54,022 nt of DNA from DASXRA01 sp036506155 (lineage in GTDB: Bacteria; Actinomycetota; Actinomycetes; Mycobacteriales; Jatrophihabitantaceae). Position 1 is the stretch's first letter, and the number at the start of each line of letters is the position of its first letter. Shown here in pieces: positions 1-8,512 of the stretch. Location: NCBI GenBank assembly GCA_036506155.1, contig DASXSF010000076.1, positions 1-54,022 of the forward strand. Reading direction: 5' to 3'. The notes under the pieces are model-generated. The model did not search any database and was not told where the DNA came from. It saw only the letters and a program-made list of their open reading frames with translations. A program made the translations under genes and the position numbers.

Positions 1-1
1 C

Positions 2-205
2 CCAGCCAGGCTGTGCCACCTCGACCACGCCCAGCCCTGGGCCGATGGGGGTGAAACGAACAGCGCGAACATCTCCGCCCTCTGCACCAGACACCACCAC
101 GCCAAGCACGACGCCGGCTGGCAAGTCACGGGCCGACAAGACGGGAGCCGACAGTGGACCAGCCCCACCGGGCACCGCTACCTCGTGCCACCGCCCGATA
201 GCTGA
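2..205 (+). CDS. HNH endonuclease / DUF222-type protein, C-terminal fragment
   Basis: The gene is cut by the left edge; only its last 67 codons and a TGA stop are present. The fragment shows the typical HNH end of the actinobacterial DUF222 (13E12-repeat) family: a LCHLDHAQPWADGG segment with the catalytic His, then an LCTRHHHAKH segment, then a Trp-rich tail. Family members are presumed metal-dependent nucleases, usually in many copies per actinomycete genome, with unclear physiological role. The domain assignment rests on the conserved DH...PW.DGG...LC..HH..KH spacing. The N-terminal DUF222 part lies outside the window, so whether the gene is intact cannot be judged. Confidence 0.8.
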   Translation, partial: PARLCHLDHAQPWADGGETNSANISALCTRHHHAKHDAGWQVTGRQDGSRQWTSPTGHRYLVPPPDS

Positions 206-309
206 GCGGCCGGTCCGGCGGTGAGGCTGGGCGTCCTTTCGAGAGAGCTGTTCCGGAGCGGTGCCGCCGGGCAAGATGAGCCCGTAGTTCACGACCCGGG
301 AGGCCGGCG

Positions 310-957
310 ATGCGCAAGTTTGTGATTATGGGCATCCAGGGCAGCGGCAAGGGCACCCAGGCGAAGCTGCTGGCGGACGACCTCGACCTGGAGCACATCA
401 GCGTCGGCGATATCTTTCGGTGGAACGTCCAACACCACACCAAGCTCGGCGCTCAGGTGCGCCGCACCGTTTCCGCGGGACGGCTCGTCGGCGACGACGT
501 GGTGGAAGCCGTCGTGCGGCAGCGGCTGTCTGACCACGACTGGAACTACGGGTTCATCGTCGACGGCTTCCCTCGCAACGCGCCGCAGGCAGAGTTCTTC
601 CTGGAGAGCTACGACATTGACGGCGTGATCAACCTGGAGTTGCCCGACGAGGAGATGCAACGGCGGGTGCTGGCCAGGAGACTGTGCACCCAGTGTGGGC
701 TGGACTACAACCTGATCGCGCACCGGCCGAAAGTGCCCGAGGTGTGTGACGTGTGCGGTGGGCGTCTCGCCGCCCGCGAGGACGACAACCTCGAGGCACT
801 GGCGGTCCGCGTCGCGGACTACCACGAGAAGACCAAGCCGTTGATCGAGATCTTCCAGCGCAAGGAGTTCGTCGCGAGCATCGACGCTTCCGCGCCCGTC
901 CGCGAGGTGCAGGCGAAGATCCGCCAGCACTTCGACCTTCCGCCCCTCGCCGGCTAG
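310..957 (+). CDS. Adenylate kinase-like nucleoside monophosphate kinase with zinc-finger lid
   Basis: A 215-residue P-loop kinase transferring phosphate from ATP to a nucleoside monophosphate, expected in the cytosol. The P-loop GIQGSGKGTQ lies at residues 8-17 and the NMP-binding stretch DGFPRN near 85-90. The lid carries four cysteines in two CxxC pairs (C126/C129 and C146/C149), the pattern of zinc-binding lids. The length fits long-form Adk. The start is supported by a GGGAGG ribosome site 6 bases upstream of the ATG. It is not next to secY or rpl genes, where the housekeeping adk normally sits, so this may be a second adenylate kinase. Its TAG stop overlaps the stop of the convergent aminotransferase at a shared CTAG. 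Confidence 0.88.
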   Translation: MRKFVIMGIQGSGKGTQAKLLADDLDLEHISVGDIFRWNVQHHTKLGAQVRRTVSAGRLVGDDVVEAVVRQRLSDHDWNYGFIVDGFPRNAPQAEFFLESYDIDGVINLELPDEEMQRRVLARRLCTQCGLDYNLIAHRPKVPEVCDVCGGRLAAREDDNLEALAVRVADYHEKTKPLIEIFQRKEFVASIDASAPVREVQAKIRQHFDLPPLAG

Positions 958-2105
958 CCCTGGCTCGCGAGCCAGTCGCCGAGGACATCGACCGCTTCGG
1001 CGACCTCGGCGGTGTCCCCGGCGAACGACATCCGGATGAATCTGCCGCCGTCGATTGGATCGAAGTCAACGCCCGGGGCCACTGCGACGCCCGTGTCGTC
1101 GAGCAGACGTGCACCCCACGCCAGGGAGTCCGACGTCCAGCGCGACACGTCGGCGTAGATGTAGAACGCGCCGTCCGCAGGAGCGAGCCGGTCGAGGCCG
1201 ATCGTGGGTAGGCGGTCGAGCAGCAGGTGGCGGTTGGTGCGGTAGCGGGCAACGTTCGCGTCCAGCTCGGCGTACGCGTCGAACGCGTGGACCGCCGCAT
1301 GCTGGGCGAGGGTGGGCGGGCACAGCGCGAAGTTGCTAGCCAACCGGTCGACCGAGTCGAGCAGCTCGTCCGGGACAAGCAGCCAACCGAGGCGCCAGCC
1401 CGTCATGGAGAAGTACTTCGAGAACGAGTTGACGACGATCGCATTGCGGCTGGTGGACCAGGCGCATGACGGCGCGCCGGTATAGGTGATGCCGTGGTAG
1501 ATCTCGTCGCTCACGAGGCGGACACCATTGACGTCGCACCAAGCGGCAATGCCTGCCAGCTCGGACGGCGTCAGCATCGTGCCGGTCGGGTTGGCGGGGC
1601 TGGCGACAACGACACCCGCGGGCACTTCCGAAAGCGCCTCCAGCGCCACGACGGTCGGCTGGAAGTGGGTGTCCGGCCCACACGGCAGCTCGAGCACCCG
1701 GCAGCCCAGCGACGCGAGCACGTTGCGGTAGGCCGGGTAGCCGGGGCGTGTCAGCACGACCAGGTCGCCCGGATCGAACGCGGCCAGGAACGCGAGCAGG
1801 AAGCCGCCGGACGAGCCGGTGGTCGCCACCACATCGTCGCGCGACACGGAAAGCCCGTACCAGTGCCGGTAGTGGCCGGCGATCGCGTCGCGCAACGCGG
1901 GGATGCCGACCTGCGACGTGTAGCCGAGCCGGTCGGCGTCGAGCGTCCGGCGAGCGGCCGCCAGCACCGGCGCCGGGGCGGGCGTTCCGGGTTGCCCGGC
2001 GTTGAGGACGTACACCGGCAGCCCAGCAGCGCGGCGAGCATGCGCCAGCTGAAGGACTCGCATGGCGTGGAACGGCGGCACCCGGCCGCGGTCGGCGATG
2101 GTCAT
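954..2105 (-). CDS. Class I/II PLP-dependent aminotransferase
   Basis: About 383 residues, a fold-type I aminotransferase of the aspartate aminotransferase superfamily. Visible motifs, numbered from the chosen start: a substrate-loop NAGQPG near 35-40, the NPTG motif at 172-175, the cofactor-binding SDEIYHG near 199-205, and the Schiff-base lysine K230 in NSFSKYFSMTGWRLGW. Substrate specificity cannot be read from the sequence. The start chosen is the ATG at 2105, whose ATGA overlaps the stop of the upstream DUF2087 gene and implies translational coupling. An in-frame ATG at 2123 would add six residues. It is the last gene of a three-gene minus-strand operon. Confidence 0.88.
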   Translation of the reverse strand: MTIADRGRVPPFHAMRVLQLAHARRAAGLPVYVLNAGQPGTPAPAPVLAAARRTLDADRLGYTSQVGIPALRDAIAGHYRHWYGLSVSRDDVVATTGSSGGFLLAFLAAFDPGDLVVLTRPGYPAYRNVLASLGCRVLELPCGPDTHFQPTVVALEALSEVPAGVVVASPANPTGTMLTPSELAGIAAWCDVNGVRLVSDEIYHGITYTGAPSCAWSTSRNAIVVNSFSKYFSMTGWRLGWLLVPDELLDSVDRLASNFALCPPTLAQHAAVHAFDAYAELDANVARYRTNRHLLLDRLPTIGLDRLAPADGAFYIYADVSRWTSDSLAWGARLLDDTGVAVAPGVDFDPIDGGRFIRMSFAGDTAEVAEAVDVLGDWLASQG

Positions 2106-2398
2106 GTCAGGACGTCCACCCATCCGCCGGTTCGCCAGTAGACGCCGGCCTCGCGGCTGAGCAGCCCCTCGTCGACAAGATAACGGCGCAACGCCGCGAC
2201 GTCGTCGTCGTAGGCGCGCAGCACCGCGTTTACCTCGGACTCGGGATAGCGCACGCCCGGCTCGAACCGGGCAGCGAGATAGTCGAGTACGATCCTCCGC
2301 TTAGCGCCGCGGCGCGGCATCGTGTGCAGTCGGCCGCCGGCCAGGTACGTGCGCAACACCCGGCGCTCCGCCAGATCGCTCACGCCGAAGTCACTCAT
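2102..2398 (-). CDS. DUF2087 domain protein
   Basis: A 98-residue basic protein matching the DUF2087 family: an RRIVLDYLAARFEPG-type segment, then YPESEVN, and a C-terminal RYLVDEGLLSREAGVYWR segment that resembles a small winged helix. Family members occur alone or fused to HTH regulators, so nucleic-acid binding or regulation is plausible but unproven. It overlaps the methyltransferase stop by 8 bases upstream and the aminotransferase ATG by 4 bases downstream, so all three are probably translated from one mRNA. Confidence 0.75.
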   Translation of the reverse strand: MSDFGVSDLAERRVLRTYLAGGRLHTMPRRGAKRRIVLDYLAARFEPGVRYPESEVNAVLRAYDDDVAALRRYLVDEGLLSREAGVYWRTGGWVDVLT

Positions 2399-3545
2399 CG
2401 CTTGGACGGTAGTCGACGCAGACGAGGCTCCACGGACGTCCCTGCTTGCGAGTCATGACGAGCGTGGCCTTCGCGCCGCCGCGCAGCTTGAGCCGCCGGT
2501 GCAGCTGCTCGACGTTACCCGCGAGGCCCCGGCGGCGGATGTCCACGGCACCGAAGCCCAACGCGGCAAGCCGGCCGGCGAGTGCCTTCTCCTTCCACGG
2601 CGCTGACTCGATCACCCGCATGGTGCGCGCGAACGGTGTGCGGACCGGGGCATCCGCGGCGAGGAAGGCGATGTGCTCGTCGATCTGCCAGGTGCCGGTC
2701 GCCCGGGCAAGCTCCGCGACGAGGCCGGCCCGCGTCACCGCTGGGTTGGGATCGAGCAGGTACTCCCCCGGCTCGCCGACGGGGATCGCTGCGCCGTCCC
2801 CGGCAACCAGCGTGTCGCCGGCCGGGAGCACCGTCGCCCGTCGCGTGGCGGTGGCCAGCGTCGGAGACCAGGCGGTGGCCTCCTTCAGCTCGCGGCGGTC
2901 CGCGACGAACTCGAGTTCCCATCCGGGAGGGACGGCGCCCCGGTCGACGCCCGGCGCGAGCTTGACCGCTACCGCCGGCACCACGTCGGCGAGTCCCAGG
3001 CACCACGAGAGCGGCGGTTCGCTCTCGCCGCTGGGGAGGCGACGTTCGCCGAGCCGCCGCGCCGGATCCACGAACGCCGCGTCCACGCCATTCAGGTCGA
3101 GGGTGCGCACATCGGCAAGTCGCGCGGCCACATTGCCGGCGACCCCGTACGCCGCAGCATTGAGCTCGGCCATCCGCAGGTGCACAGCATCGCTGTCGAC
3201 CGCAAGAACCTCGTGGGACGCGGCAAGCGCGATCAGGTCGCCGCCAATGCCGGTGCACAGGTCGGCGATCCGACCCGTGCCGAGCAACCGCAGCGCCCGG
3301 TGCCTGGCGATGATCTCGGCCGACGCCTGCTCCAGGCCGGGACGGGTGAAGAACATCTCCGCGGCACGGCTGAACTTCACCGCCGCCGCGCGGCGCAGCT
3401 CGGCCTGGGTCAGTGCGAGGGCCACCAGGTCGCCGGGATACCGCCGCCGCAGTGAGGCCGCGAGCCGCATCGACCCGAGGTCGTCCGCGCTCTCCAGCTC
3501 GGCCAGCAGAGCCCGGCCCGGCGGCGAAAGCAACGCCTCGATCAC
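2391..3545 (-). CDS. Class I SAM-dependent methyltransferase with THUMP-like C-terminal domain
   Basis: 384 residues from a GTG at 3545. The central Rossmann part has the SAM-binding motif I ADLCTGIGGDLIALA, an acidic AVDSD motif II and a DAAFVDPAR motif, followed by the C-terminal domain found in actinobacterial THUMP-like methyltransferases, which probably act on RNA; the substrate is not known. The reading frame stays open far upstream, but similarity begins at VIEALLSPPGRALL, and the divergent FUSC gene starts only 24 bases away. The short gap suggests a leaderless or nearly leaderless transcript. It is the first gene of the methyltransferase-DUF2087-aminotransferase operon. Confidence 0.82.
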   Translation of the reverse strand: MIEALLSPPGRALLAELESADDLGSMRLAASLRRRYPGDLVALALTQAELRRAAAVKFSRAAEMFFTRPGLEQASAEIIARHRALRLLGTGRIADLCTGIGGDLIALAASHEVLAVDSDAVHLRMAELNAAAYGVAGNVAARLADVRTLDLNGVDAAFVDPARRLGERRLPSGESEPPLSWCLGLADVVPAVAVKLAPGVDRGAVPPGWELEFVADRRELKEATAWSPTLATATRRATVLPAGDTLVAGDGAAIPVGEPGEYLLDPNPAVTRAGLVAELARATGTWQIDEHIAFLAADAPVRTPFARTMRVIESAPWKEKALAGRLAALGFGAVDIRRRGLAGNVEQLHRRLKLRGGAKATLVMTRKQGRPWSLVCVDYRPSDE

Positions 3546-3569
3546 CCGAAAAACGTTAGTGTCTCCCTG

Positions 3570-5699
3570 ATGTTCAGGGAGTGGTTGCCGGTCTGGTCGA
3601 AGCCCGCCGCGTTGCGGGCCGTCCGTGCCACGCTCGTGGTGCCCGGACTGTTCGCGCTGACGTACGAGGTCATCGGCAACCTCCAGATGGCGACATTCGC
3701 CGCGTTCGGCGGCTTCGCCACGCTGGTGCTGGCCACGTTCGGCGGCACCAGGCGGGACAAGCTGATCGCGCACACCGGCCTGGCAGTCACCGGCAGCGTG
3801 CTGCTGATCATCGGCACGGCGGTCAACTCGAACACGGCCTTGGCCGCGTCGGTCACCCTCGTCGTCGCGTTCGCCGTGCTGTTCGCCGGGGTCGCCGGGC
3901 CGAACGCCGCGTCGGGCGGCGCCGCTGCGATGCTGGCGTATGTCCTCCCCGCTGCGTCGCCCGGCACCAACGACATGATCCCCGACCGGCTCGCCGGCTG
4001 GTGGCTGGCGTCGGTTGCCGGAACGATCGCGGTGCTCGTTCTCTCGCCGCCGCCGCCCGGCGACCGGCTGCGCAGCGCGGCTGCCCGGCTGGCCGCAGCA
4101 CTGGGAGATCAGCTCACCGCGGCACTGTCCGGCGACGTCCGGCCCGAGCACCGCGCTGCCACTATCGACGCCAAGCACGAACTGATGGCCGCCTTCACGG
4201 CGACCCCGTACCGGCCCACTGGACTGGCAACAACCGACCGCGCACTGGAAAGCCTCGTGGGCCTGCTCGAGTGGTGCGCCTCGGTCGTCAACGACAGCCT
4301 GAGCGAGTATACGAACCTGTGTGCCACGGAGCCGGTCGAACGGGAGCTGCTCGGTTCCACCGCCGATGTGCTGCGCGACACCGCCGCGATGTTGTCGGGC
4401 GAGCGCCGTCGTCCCGACCTGGATCGGCTCAACCGCACGCTCGCGGAAAGCATCCAGCACCTGCGAGACATGCGGCCGGACCGCCCAGAATACAGTGACG
4501 CTGTACACCTGTCCTTCCATGCGCGAACGGTCGCGGTGACCACACAGGCCGCGGCCTCCGACGCGCTGATCGCCACCCGGATGGCCGACCCCGACACCAT
4601 CGCCGCGCAGCGCATGCGCTGGGCCGGCGGCCTGCCCGTCGGTGGCGGCCTCACCGACGCGCGCCGGCTGGTCGCCGGGCACGCCAGCGTGCGCTCCGTA
4701 TGGTTCCTCAACAGCCTGCGCGGCGCGATCGCCTTGGCCGCCGCGGTCGCCATCGCCGATCTGGCAAGCGTGCAGCACGGGTTCTGGGTCGTGCTCGGCA
4801 CACTGTCGGTGCTGCGCACCAACGCGACCGCGACGGGCTCCACGGCGCTGCGCGCGCTGCTCGGGACCGTGTTGGGCTTCGCGGTCGGCGGGCTGCTGAT
4901 CGCGGCGATCGGCACCGAGCACTGGGCGCTGTGGGCGGCACTGCCGGTCGCGATCTTCGTCGCGTCGTACGCGCCCGGAACTGCGCCGTTCGCGCTCGGG
5001 CAAGCCGCGTTCACCGTGGTCGTGTCCGTGCTGTTCAACCTGCTCGTTCCGGAGGGCTGGAAGATCGGCGTAGTGCGCATCGAGGACGTCGCCATCGGCT
5101 GCGCCGTGAGCCTGGTCGCCGGTGCGCTGTTCTGGCCGCGTGGCGCGGCGGCCGTCGTCGGTGACGACCTGGCCGACGCCTTCCGCCTCGGCGGCGCTTA
5201 CCTGGCGCAGGCGGCGCGGTGGGCCCTCGGGTTGCGGCACGAGACGCCCCGTGCGGCACCGGCCGTCACCGCGGGCGTCCGCCTGGACGACGCGCTGCGC
5301 GGGTTCCTCGCCGAACAGGGTTCCAAGCGGGTGCCCAAGAACGACCTGTGGCGGCTCGTCACGGGCGCCACCCGGCTGCGCCTCACCGCGCACTCGCTGG
5401 CCGGCCTGCCCAACCCGGCCACCGCGCCCGAGCCGGCCGGCGGTGAGCTCGGGGCGCGGGCGGACGAGATCGCCAGCTGGTTCGACCGACTGGCGGCCCA
5501 CGTCGAACGCCCCAACGGCGCGAGCCCGCCGCTCGAGCCGCCGATGATCGACCCGCTCGGCACTGCGACCCCGATCAGCTACCCGTCCTGCACGTTGTGG
5601 GTCGACCAGCATCTGCAGCACATCACGCCGCATCTCGCCGAACTGATCGAGCCCGCCGAGGCGGTCGCCACGCAGCGCCGTACACCCTGGTGGCGTTAG
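3570..5699 (+). CDS. FUSC family membrane protein (aromatic acid exporter type)
   Basis: 709 residues. Two hydrophobic blocks, one after the N-terminus (about residues 20-155) and one about residues 385-540, flank a soluble middle with helical segments. This is the layout of fusaric acid resistance/YccS-like proteins. The second block has the FUSC-type FWVVLGTLSVLRTNATATGS signature. The family exports aromatic or amphipathic acids, but the substrate here is unknown. It is divergent from the methyltransferase gene, with 24 bases between starts, and convergent with the decarboxylase gene, whose stop overlaps its own. Confidence 0.85.
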   Translation: MFREWLPVWSKPAALRAVRATLVVPGLFALTYEVIGNLQMATFAAFGGFATLVLATFGGTRRDKLIAHTGLAVTGSVLLIIGTAVNSNTALAASVTLVVAFAVLFAGVAGPNAASGGAAAMLAYVLPAASPGTNDMIPDRLAGWWLASVAGTIAVLVLSPPPPGDRLRSAAARLAAALGDQLTAALSGDVRPEHRAATIDAKHELMAAFTATPYRPTGLATTDRALESLVGLLEWCASVVNDSLSEYTNLCATEPVERELLGSTADVLRDTAAMLSGERRRPDLDRLNRTLAESIQHLRDMRPDRPEYSDAVHLSFHARTVAVTTQAAASDALIATRMADPDTIAAQRMRWAGGLPVGGGLTDARRLVAGHASVRSVWFLNSLRGAIALAAAVAIADLASVQHGFWVVLGTLSVLRTNATATGSTALRALLGTVLGFAVGGLLIAAIGTEHWALWAALPVAIFVASYAPGTAPFALGQAAFTVVVSVLFNLLVPEGWKIGVVRIEDVAIGCAVSLVAGALFWPRGAAAVVGDDLADAFRLGGAYLAQAARWALGLRHETPRAAPAVTAGVRLDDALRGFLAEQGSKRVPKNDLWRLVTGATRLRLTAHSLAGLPNPATAPEPAGGELGARADEIASWFDRLAAHVERPNGASPPLEPPMIDPLGTATPISYPSCTLWVDQHLQHITPHLAELIEPAEAVATQRRTPWWR

Positions 5700-7060
5700 A
5701 ACACCTTCCGGATCGCGGCGACCGAGCGATCGACGTCGGCCTCGGTGGTAGACCAGTTCGACACCGAGATGCGCGCCGCGGCCATTCCCTTCCACACCGT
5801 CCCGCCGAACCACGAGGTGCCGTCGTCCTGCGCCGCGGCGATCACCCGGCGGGTGACCTCGTCCGAATCGCCGAAGCGCACCAGCACCTGGTTGAGCACG
5901 ACGTCGTTGAGGATCTGTACACCGGGCACCTCGCCGAGGGAGACCGCGAAGCGGCGCGCTAGCACGCAGCAGCGGTCCACGAGCTCGGCCACCCCGGAGC
6001 GGCCGAGTGTGCGCAACGCCGCCCACACCGCGAAGCCTCGCGCCCGGCGCGAGCTCTCCGGCACGAACGCGTCGCCGTCACGCTCACCCGGGCGCTCGTC
6101 CGGGAAATAGCCGGCCGTCTTGCGCATCGCGGCCCGGTGCGCCTCGGGGTGGGCCACGAAAGCCAGCCCCGAGTCGTACGGGACGTTCAGCCACTTGTGG
6201 GCGTCGGTGGCCCAGGAGTCGGCGGCGCCCAGCCCGGCGACCAGCGGCCGCAGCGCGGGGCTGGCTGCCGCCCAAAGGCCGAACGCGCCGTCGACGTGTA
6301 CCCAGGCGTCGTGGGCATGGGCCAGCTCGCAGATCGGCGCGATCGGGTCGACGGCGCCGGTGTTCACATTGCCGGCCTGAGCGCAGACGATCGTCGGCCC
6401 GGCACACCGGGCCAGCACACCGGCCAGCAGGTCGGCGCGCATCCGGCTCTGCTCGTCGGCCGGCACGACGTGCGCCGTCGCCTCACCCAGGCCGAGATAG
6501 CGCAGCGCGGCGTCGATGGTGACGTGCCGCTCCTCCCCGACCACGACATGTACGTGTGGGGCGCCCTGCAGTCCGTCCCGCTCGACGTCCCAACCGGCCT
6601 TGGCGAGAACGTGGTGCCGGGCGGCGGCCAGTCCGGTGAAGTTGGCCATCGTCGCGCCGGTCACGAAGCCGGCCGACACACTCGCCGGCAGCCCGAGCAG
6701 GTCGCCGATCCAGGCCAGCGCGACGTCCTCGGCGACGCCGGCCACCGGGCTCATCACGTAGGCCGCCGCGTTGACGTCGGCCCCGGTGGCCAGCCAGTCC
6801 GCAGCGACCGTCGCTGGCAGGGCACCGCCGGTCACGAAGCCGAAGTAGCGCGGTCCGGAGGTGGCAACCCCCCCGACGTCCAGTGCTTCGGCCAGTGAGG
6901 CGATCACGTCGGCCGGCTCGGCGGGGCCGTCCGGAGTCGGCCCGCCGAGCAGGGTGCGTAGTTCGTCGACTCGGGCGCGTGCCCGCACCGGCCGGTCGGC
7001 GAGGCCGCGCTGGTATTCCGTGACCAACGCGGCCACCGCGGCGAGCAGGTCGTCAGCCAT
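5696..7060 (-). CDS. PLP-dependent decarboxylase (group II, aromatic/glutamate decarboxylase-like)
   Basis: 454 residues in the fold-type I group II decarboxylase family. The PLP lysine is K289 in ATDAHKWLNVPYDSG, the pyridine-binding Asp is D257 in HVDGAFG, and the ring-stacking His is near H179. The family removes CO2 from amino acids, commonly aromatic ones, and some members are aldolases or deaminases, so the substrate is open. I chose the ATG at 7060 because it has a GGAGG site 4 bases upstream and overlaps the oxidoreductase stop by 8 bases; an in-frame ATG at 7081 is less likely. It is translated with the upstream FAD oxidoreductase. Confidence 0.86.
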   Translation of the reverse strand: MADDLLAAVAALVTEYQRGLADRPVRARARVDELRTLLGGPTPDGPAEPADVIASLAEALDVGGVATSGPRYFGFVTGGALPATVAADWLATGADVNAAAYVMSPVAGVAEDVALAWIGDLLGLPASVSAGFVTGATMANFTGLAAARHHVLAKAGWDVERDGLQGAPHVHVVVGEERHVTIDAALRYLGLGEATAHVVPADEQSRMRADLLAGVLARCAGPTIVCAQAGNVNTGAVDPIAPICELAHAHDAWVHVDGAFGLWAAASPALRPLVAGLGAADSWATDAHKWLNVPYDSGLAFVAHPEAHRAAMRKTAGYFPDERPGERDGDAFVPESSRRARGFAVWAALRTLGRSGVAELVDRCCVLARRFAVSLGEVPGVQILNDVVLNQVLVRFGDSDEVTRRVIAAAQDDGTSWFGGTVWKGMAAARISVSNWSTTEADVDRSVAAIRKVF

Positions 7061-8462
7061 GGGCCTCCGCAGGAGCGACATTCTGATTCAGGTGGAAAAC
7101 ATTCTCCGGGTCGTAGCGCCGCTTGACGTCGGCCAATCGCGCGTAGGTGGCCGGTGGGTAGACCGCGCGGGACCGGTCCGGACCGGTGTCACCGAGGAAG
7201 TTCAGGTAGGTCTGCGTGGCCGAGTACGGCTCGAGTGCCGCCGCGAAATCGCGCGCCCAGGTGATGTTCTCGTCGGCGTCGGTCGGGTTCGCCCAGCGGC
7301 TGATGATGTTCGTCACGTACGGCACGCCTCGTCCGGCGTAAGCGGTGCCGTCCGGGCTGACATCGTCAACCGCTCCGCCCATGTGGTGCACGTGGAACTC
7401 CGACACCAGCCCGGCCGGGCGCCGGTCGACGAAGGACCGCACCGTCGCGGCAACGTCGGGCCCGAGCCGGGTGAGGAAGCCGCCCCGGAAGTAGTTCGCC
7501 ATCCCCGGTCCCCACAGCGGGTCGAGCAGGCCCTGCAGCGCGACGTACGGCATCGGGCCGAGCAGGTCGGCAATCGGTGGGCCGAACTTCTTCAGCGCCG
7601 TGTAGTGCCTCTCGCCGTCTTCCATCGCTCCGGCGTAGCAGCCGGCGACGATCGCGATCGGCTTGCCGTGCACGTCCGCAGGCAGGAACGGCAGCGGCGG
7701 CGCCACAGTCAGCGCCATCAGCGAGTTGACCTCCCTGGGCTGGTTCGCGGTCCAGTCCTGGTACGCCGCGAGGAGCTCTTCGGTCTTGTCGCCCGTATAG
7801 AAGATCGGCCCGCCGTAGATCATCGGACCGTGCGGGTGCAGCCGGTACTCCAACGACGTGACGATGCCGAAGTTGCCGCCGCCGCCATGCAACGCCCAGA
7901 ACAAGTCCGCGTTCTCCTCCGCACTCGCCCGCACCAGATTGCCGTCAGCGGTGACTACGTCGGCGCCGATCAGGTTGTCGCAGGCGAGCCCGTGGGTGCG
8001 CGCCAGGTGACCGAGGCCGCCGCCGAGCGTGAACCCGGCAATGCCCGTGCTCGACACCAGCCCACCGGTGACCGCGAGGCCGAACGCCTGCGTCTCATGG
8101 TCGAAGTCGTGCCAGGTGAGCCCGCCCTGCGCTCGCGCGGTGCGCGCCGCGACGTCGACGTGCATTCCCTTCATCGGCGACAGGTCGATGACGATCCCGT
8201 CGTCGACGGTCGAGAAGCCCGGGATCGAGTGTCCGCCGGAGCGCACCGCGATGGTCAGCCCCTGGCTGCGGGCGAATCGCACCGCCGTGATCACATCGGC
8301 GGTGCCGGCGCAGCGCACGATGACCGCCGGGTGCTTGTCGTGCATACCGTTCCAGACGGCGCGTGCAGCGTCGTAGTCGGCGTCGCCGGGAACGATTGCC
8401 GTGCCGCGCAGCGTCTCGCGCAGCTCGCTGATCGTGGCGTCGCCGAGCGCAGTGGTAGTCAT
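7053..8462 (-). CDS. FAD-binding oxidoreductase, berberine-bridge-enzyme type
   Basis: 469 residues. An N-terminal PP-loop FAD domain carries VRSGGHSIPG, with H78 as the expected 8-alpha-histidyl attachment site, and a second FAD motif FTLGGGLGHLARTHGLACDNL. The C-terminus has the BBE segment YDPENVFHLNQN. There is no cysteine about 60 residues after H78, so only the histidyl flavin link is predicted, as in 6-hydroxynicotine-oxidase-like members. A GGGGGAG ribosome site precedes the ATG. Members oxidise amines, sugars or alkaloid-like compounds. It lies between the SARP regulator and the decarboxylase, suggesting a small regulated metabolic unit. Confidence 0.88.
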   Translation of the reverse strand: MTTTALGDATISELRETLRGTAIVPGDADYDAARAVWNGMHDKHPAVIVRCAGTADVITAVRFARSQGLTIAVRSGGHSIPGFSTVDDGIVIDLSPMKGMHVDVAARTARAQGGLTWHDFDHETQAFGLAVTGGLVSSTGIAGFTLGGGLGHLARTHGLACDNLIGADVVTADGNLVRASAEENADLFWALHGGGGNFGIVTSLEYRLHPHGPMIYGGPIFYTGDKTEELLAAYQDWTANQPREVNSLMALTVAPPLPFLPADVHGKPIAIVAGCYAGAMEDGERHYTALKKFGPPIADLLGPMPYVALQGLLDPLWGPGMANYFRGGFLTRLGPDVAATVRSFVDRRPAGLVSEFHVHHMGGAVDDVSPDGTAYAGRGVPYVTNIISRWANPTDADENITWARDFAAALEPYSATQTYLNFLGDTGPDRSRAVYPPATYARLADVKRRYDPENVFHLNQNVAPAEAHG

Positions 8463-8512
8463 GGAGTCTCCCCCTCGGAGTGGTTGGTCGGTACGTGTCT
8501 AGTCGGCCGCTC

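Noticed and set aside
954..957. Shared CTAG forming the stop codons of two convergent genes
   Set aside because: Compact convergent stops are common in dense genomes and no regulatory meaning is indicated.
3546..6026. Open minus-strand frame continuing upstream of the THUMP-like methyltransferase, opposite the FUSC gene
   Set aside because: The translation is Arg/Gly/Gln-rich low-complexity sequence typical of antisense GC-rich frames; the plus-strand FUSC protein has clear membrane helices.
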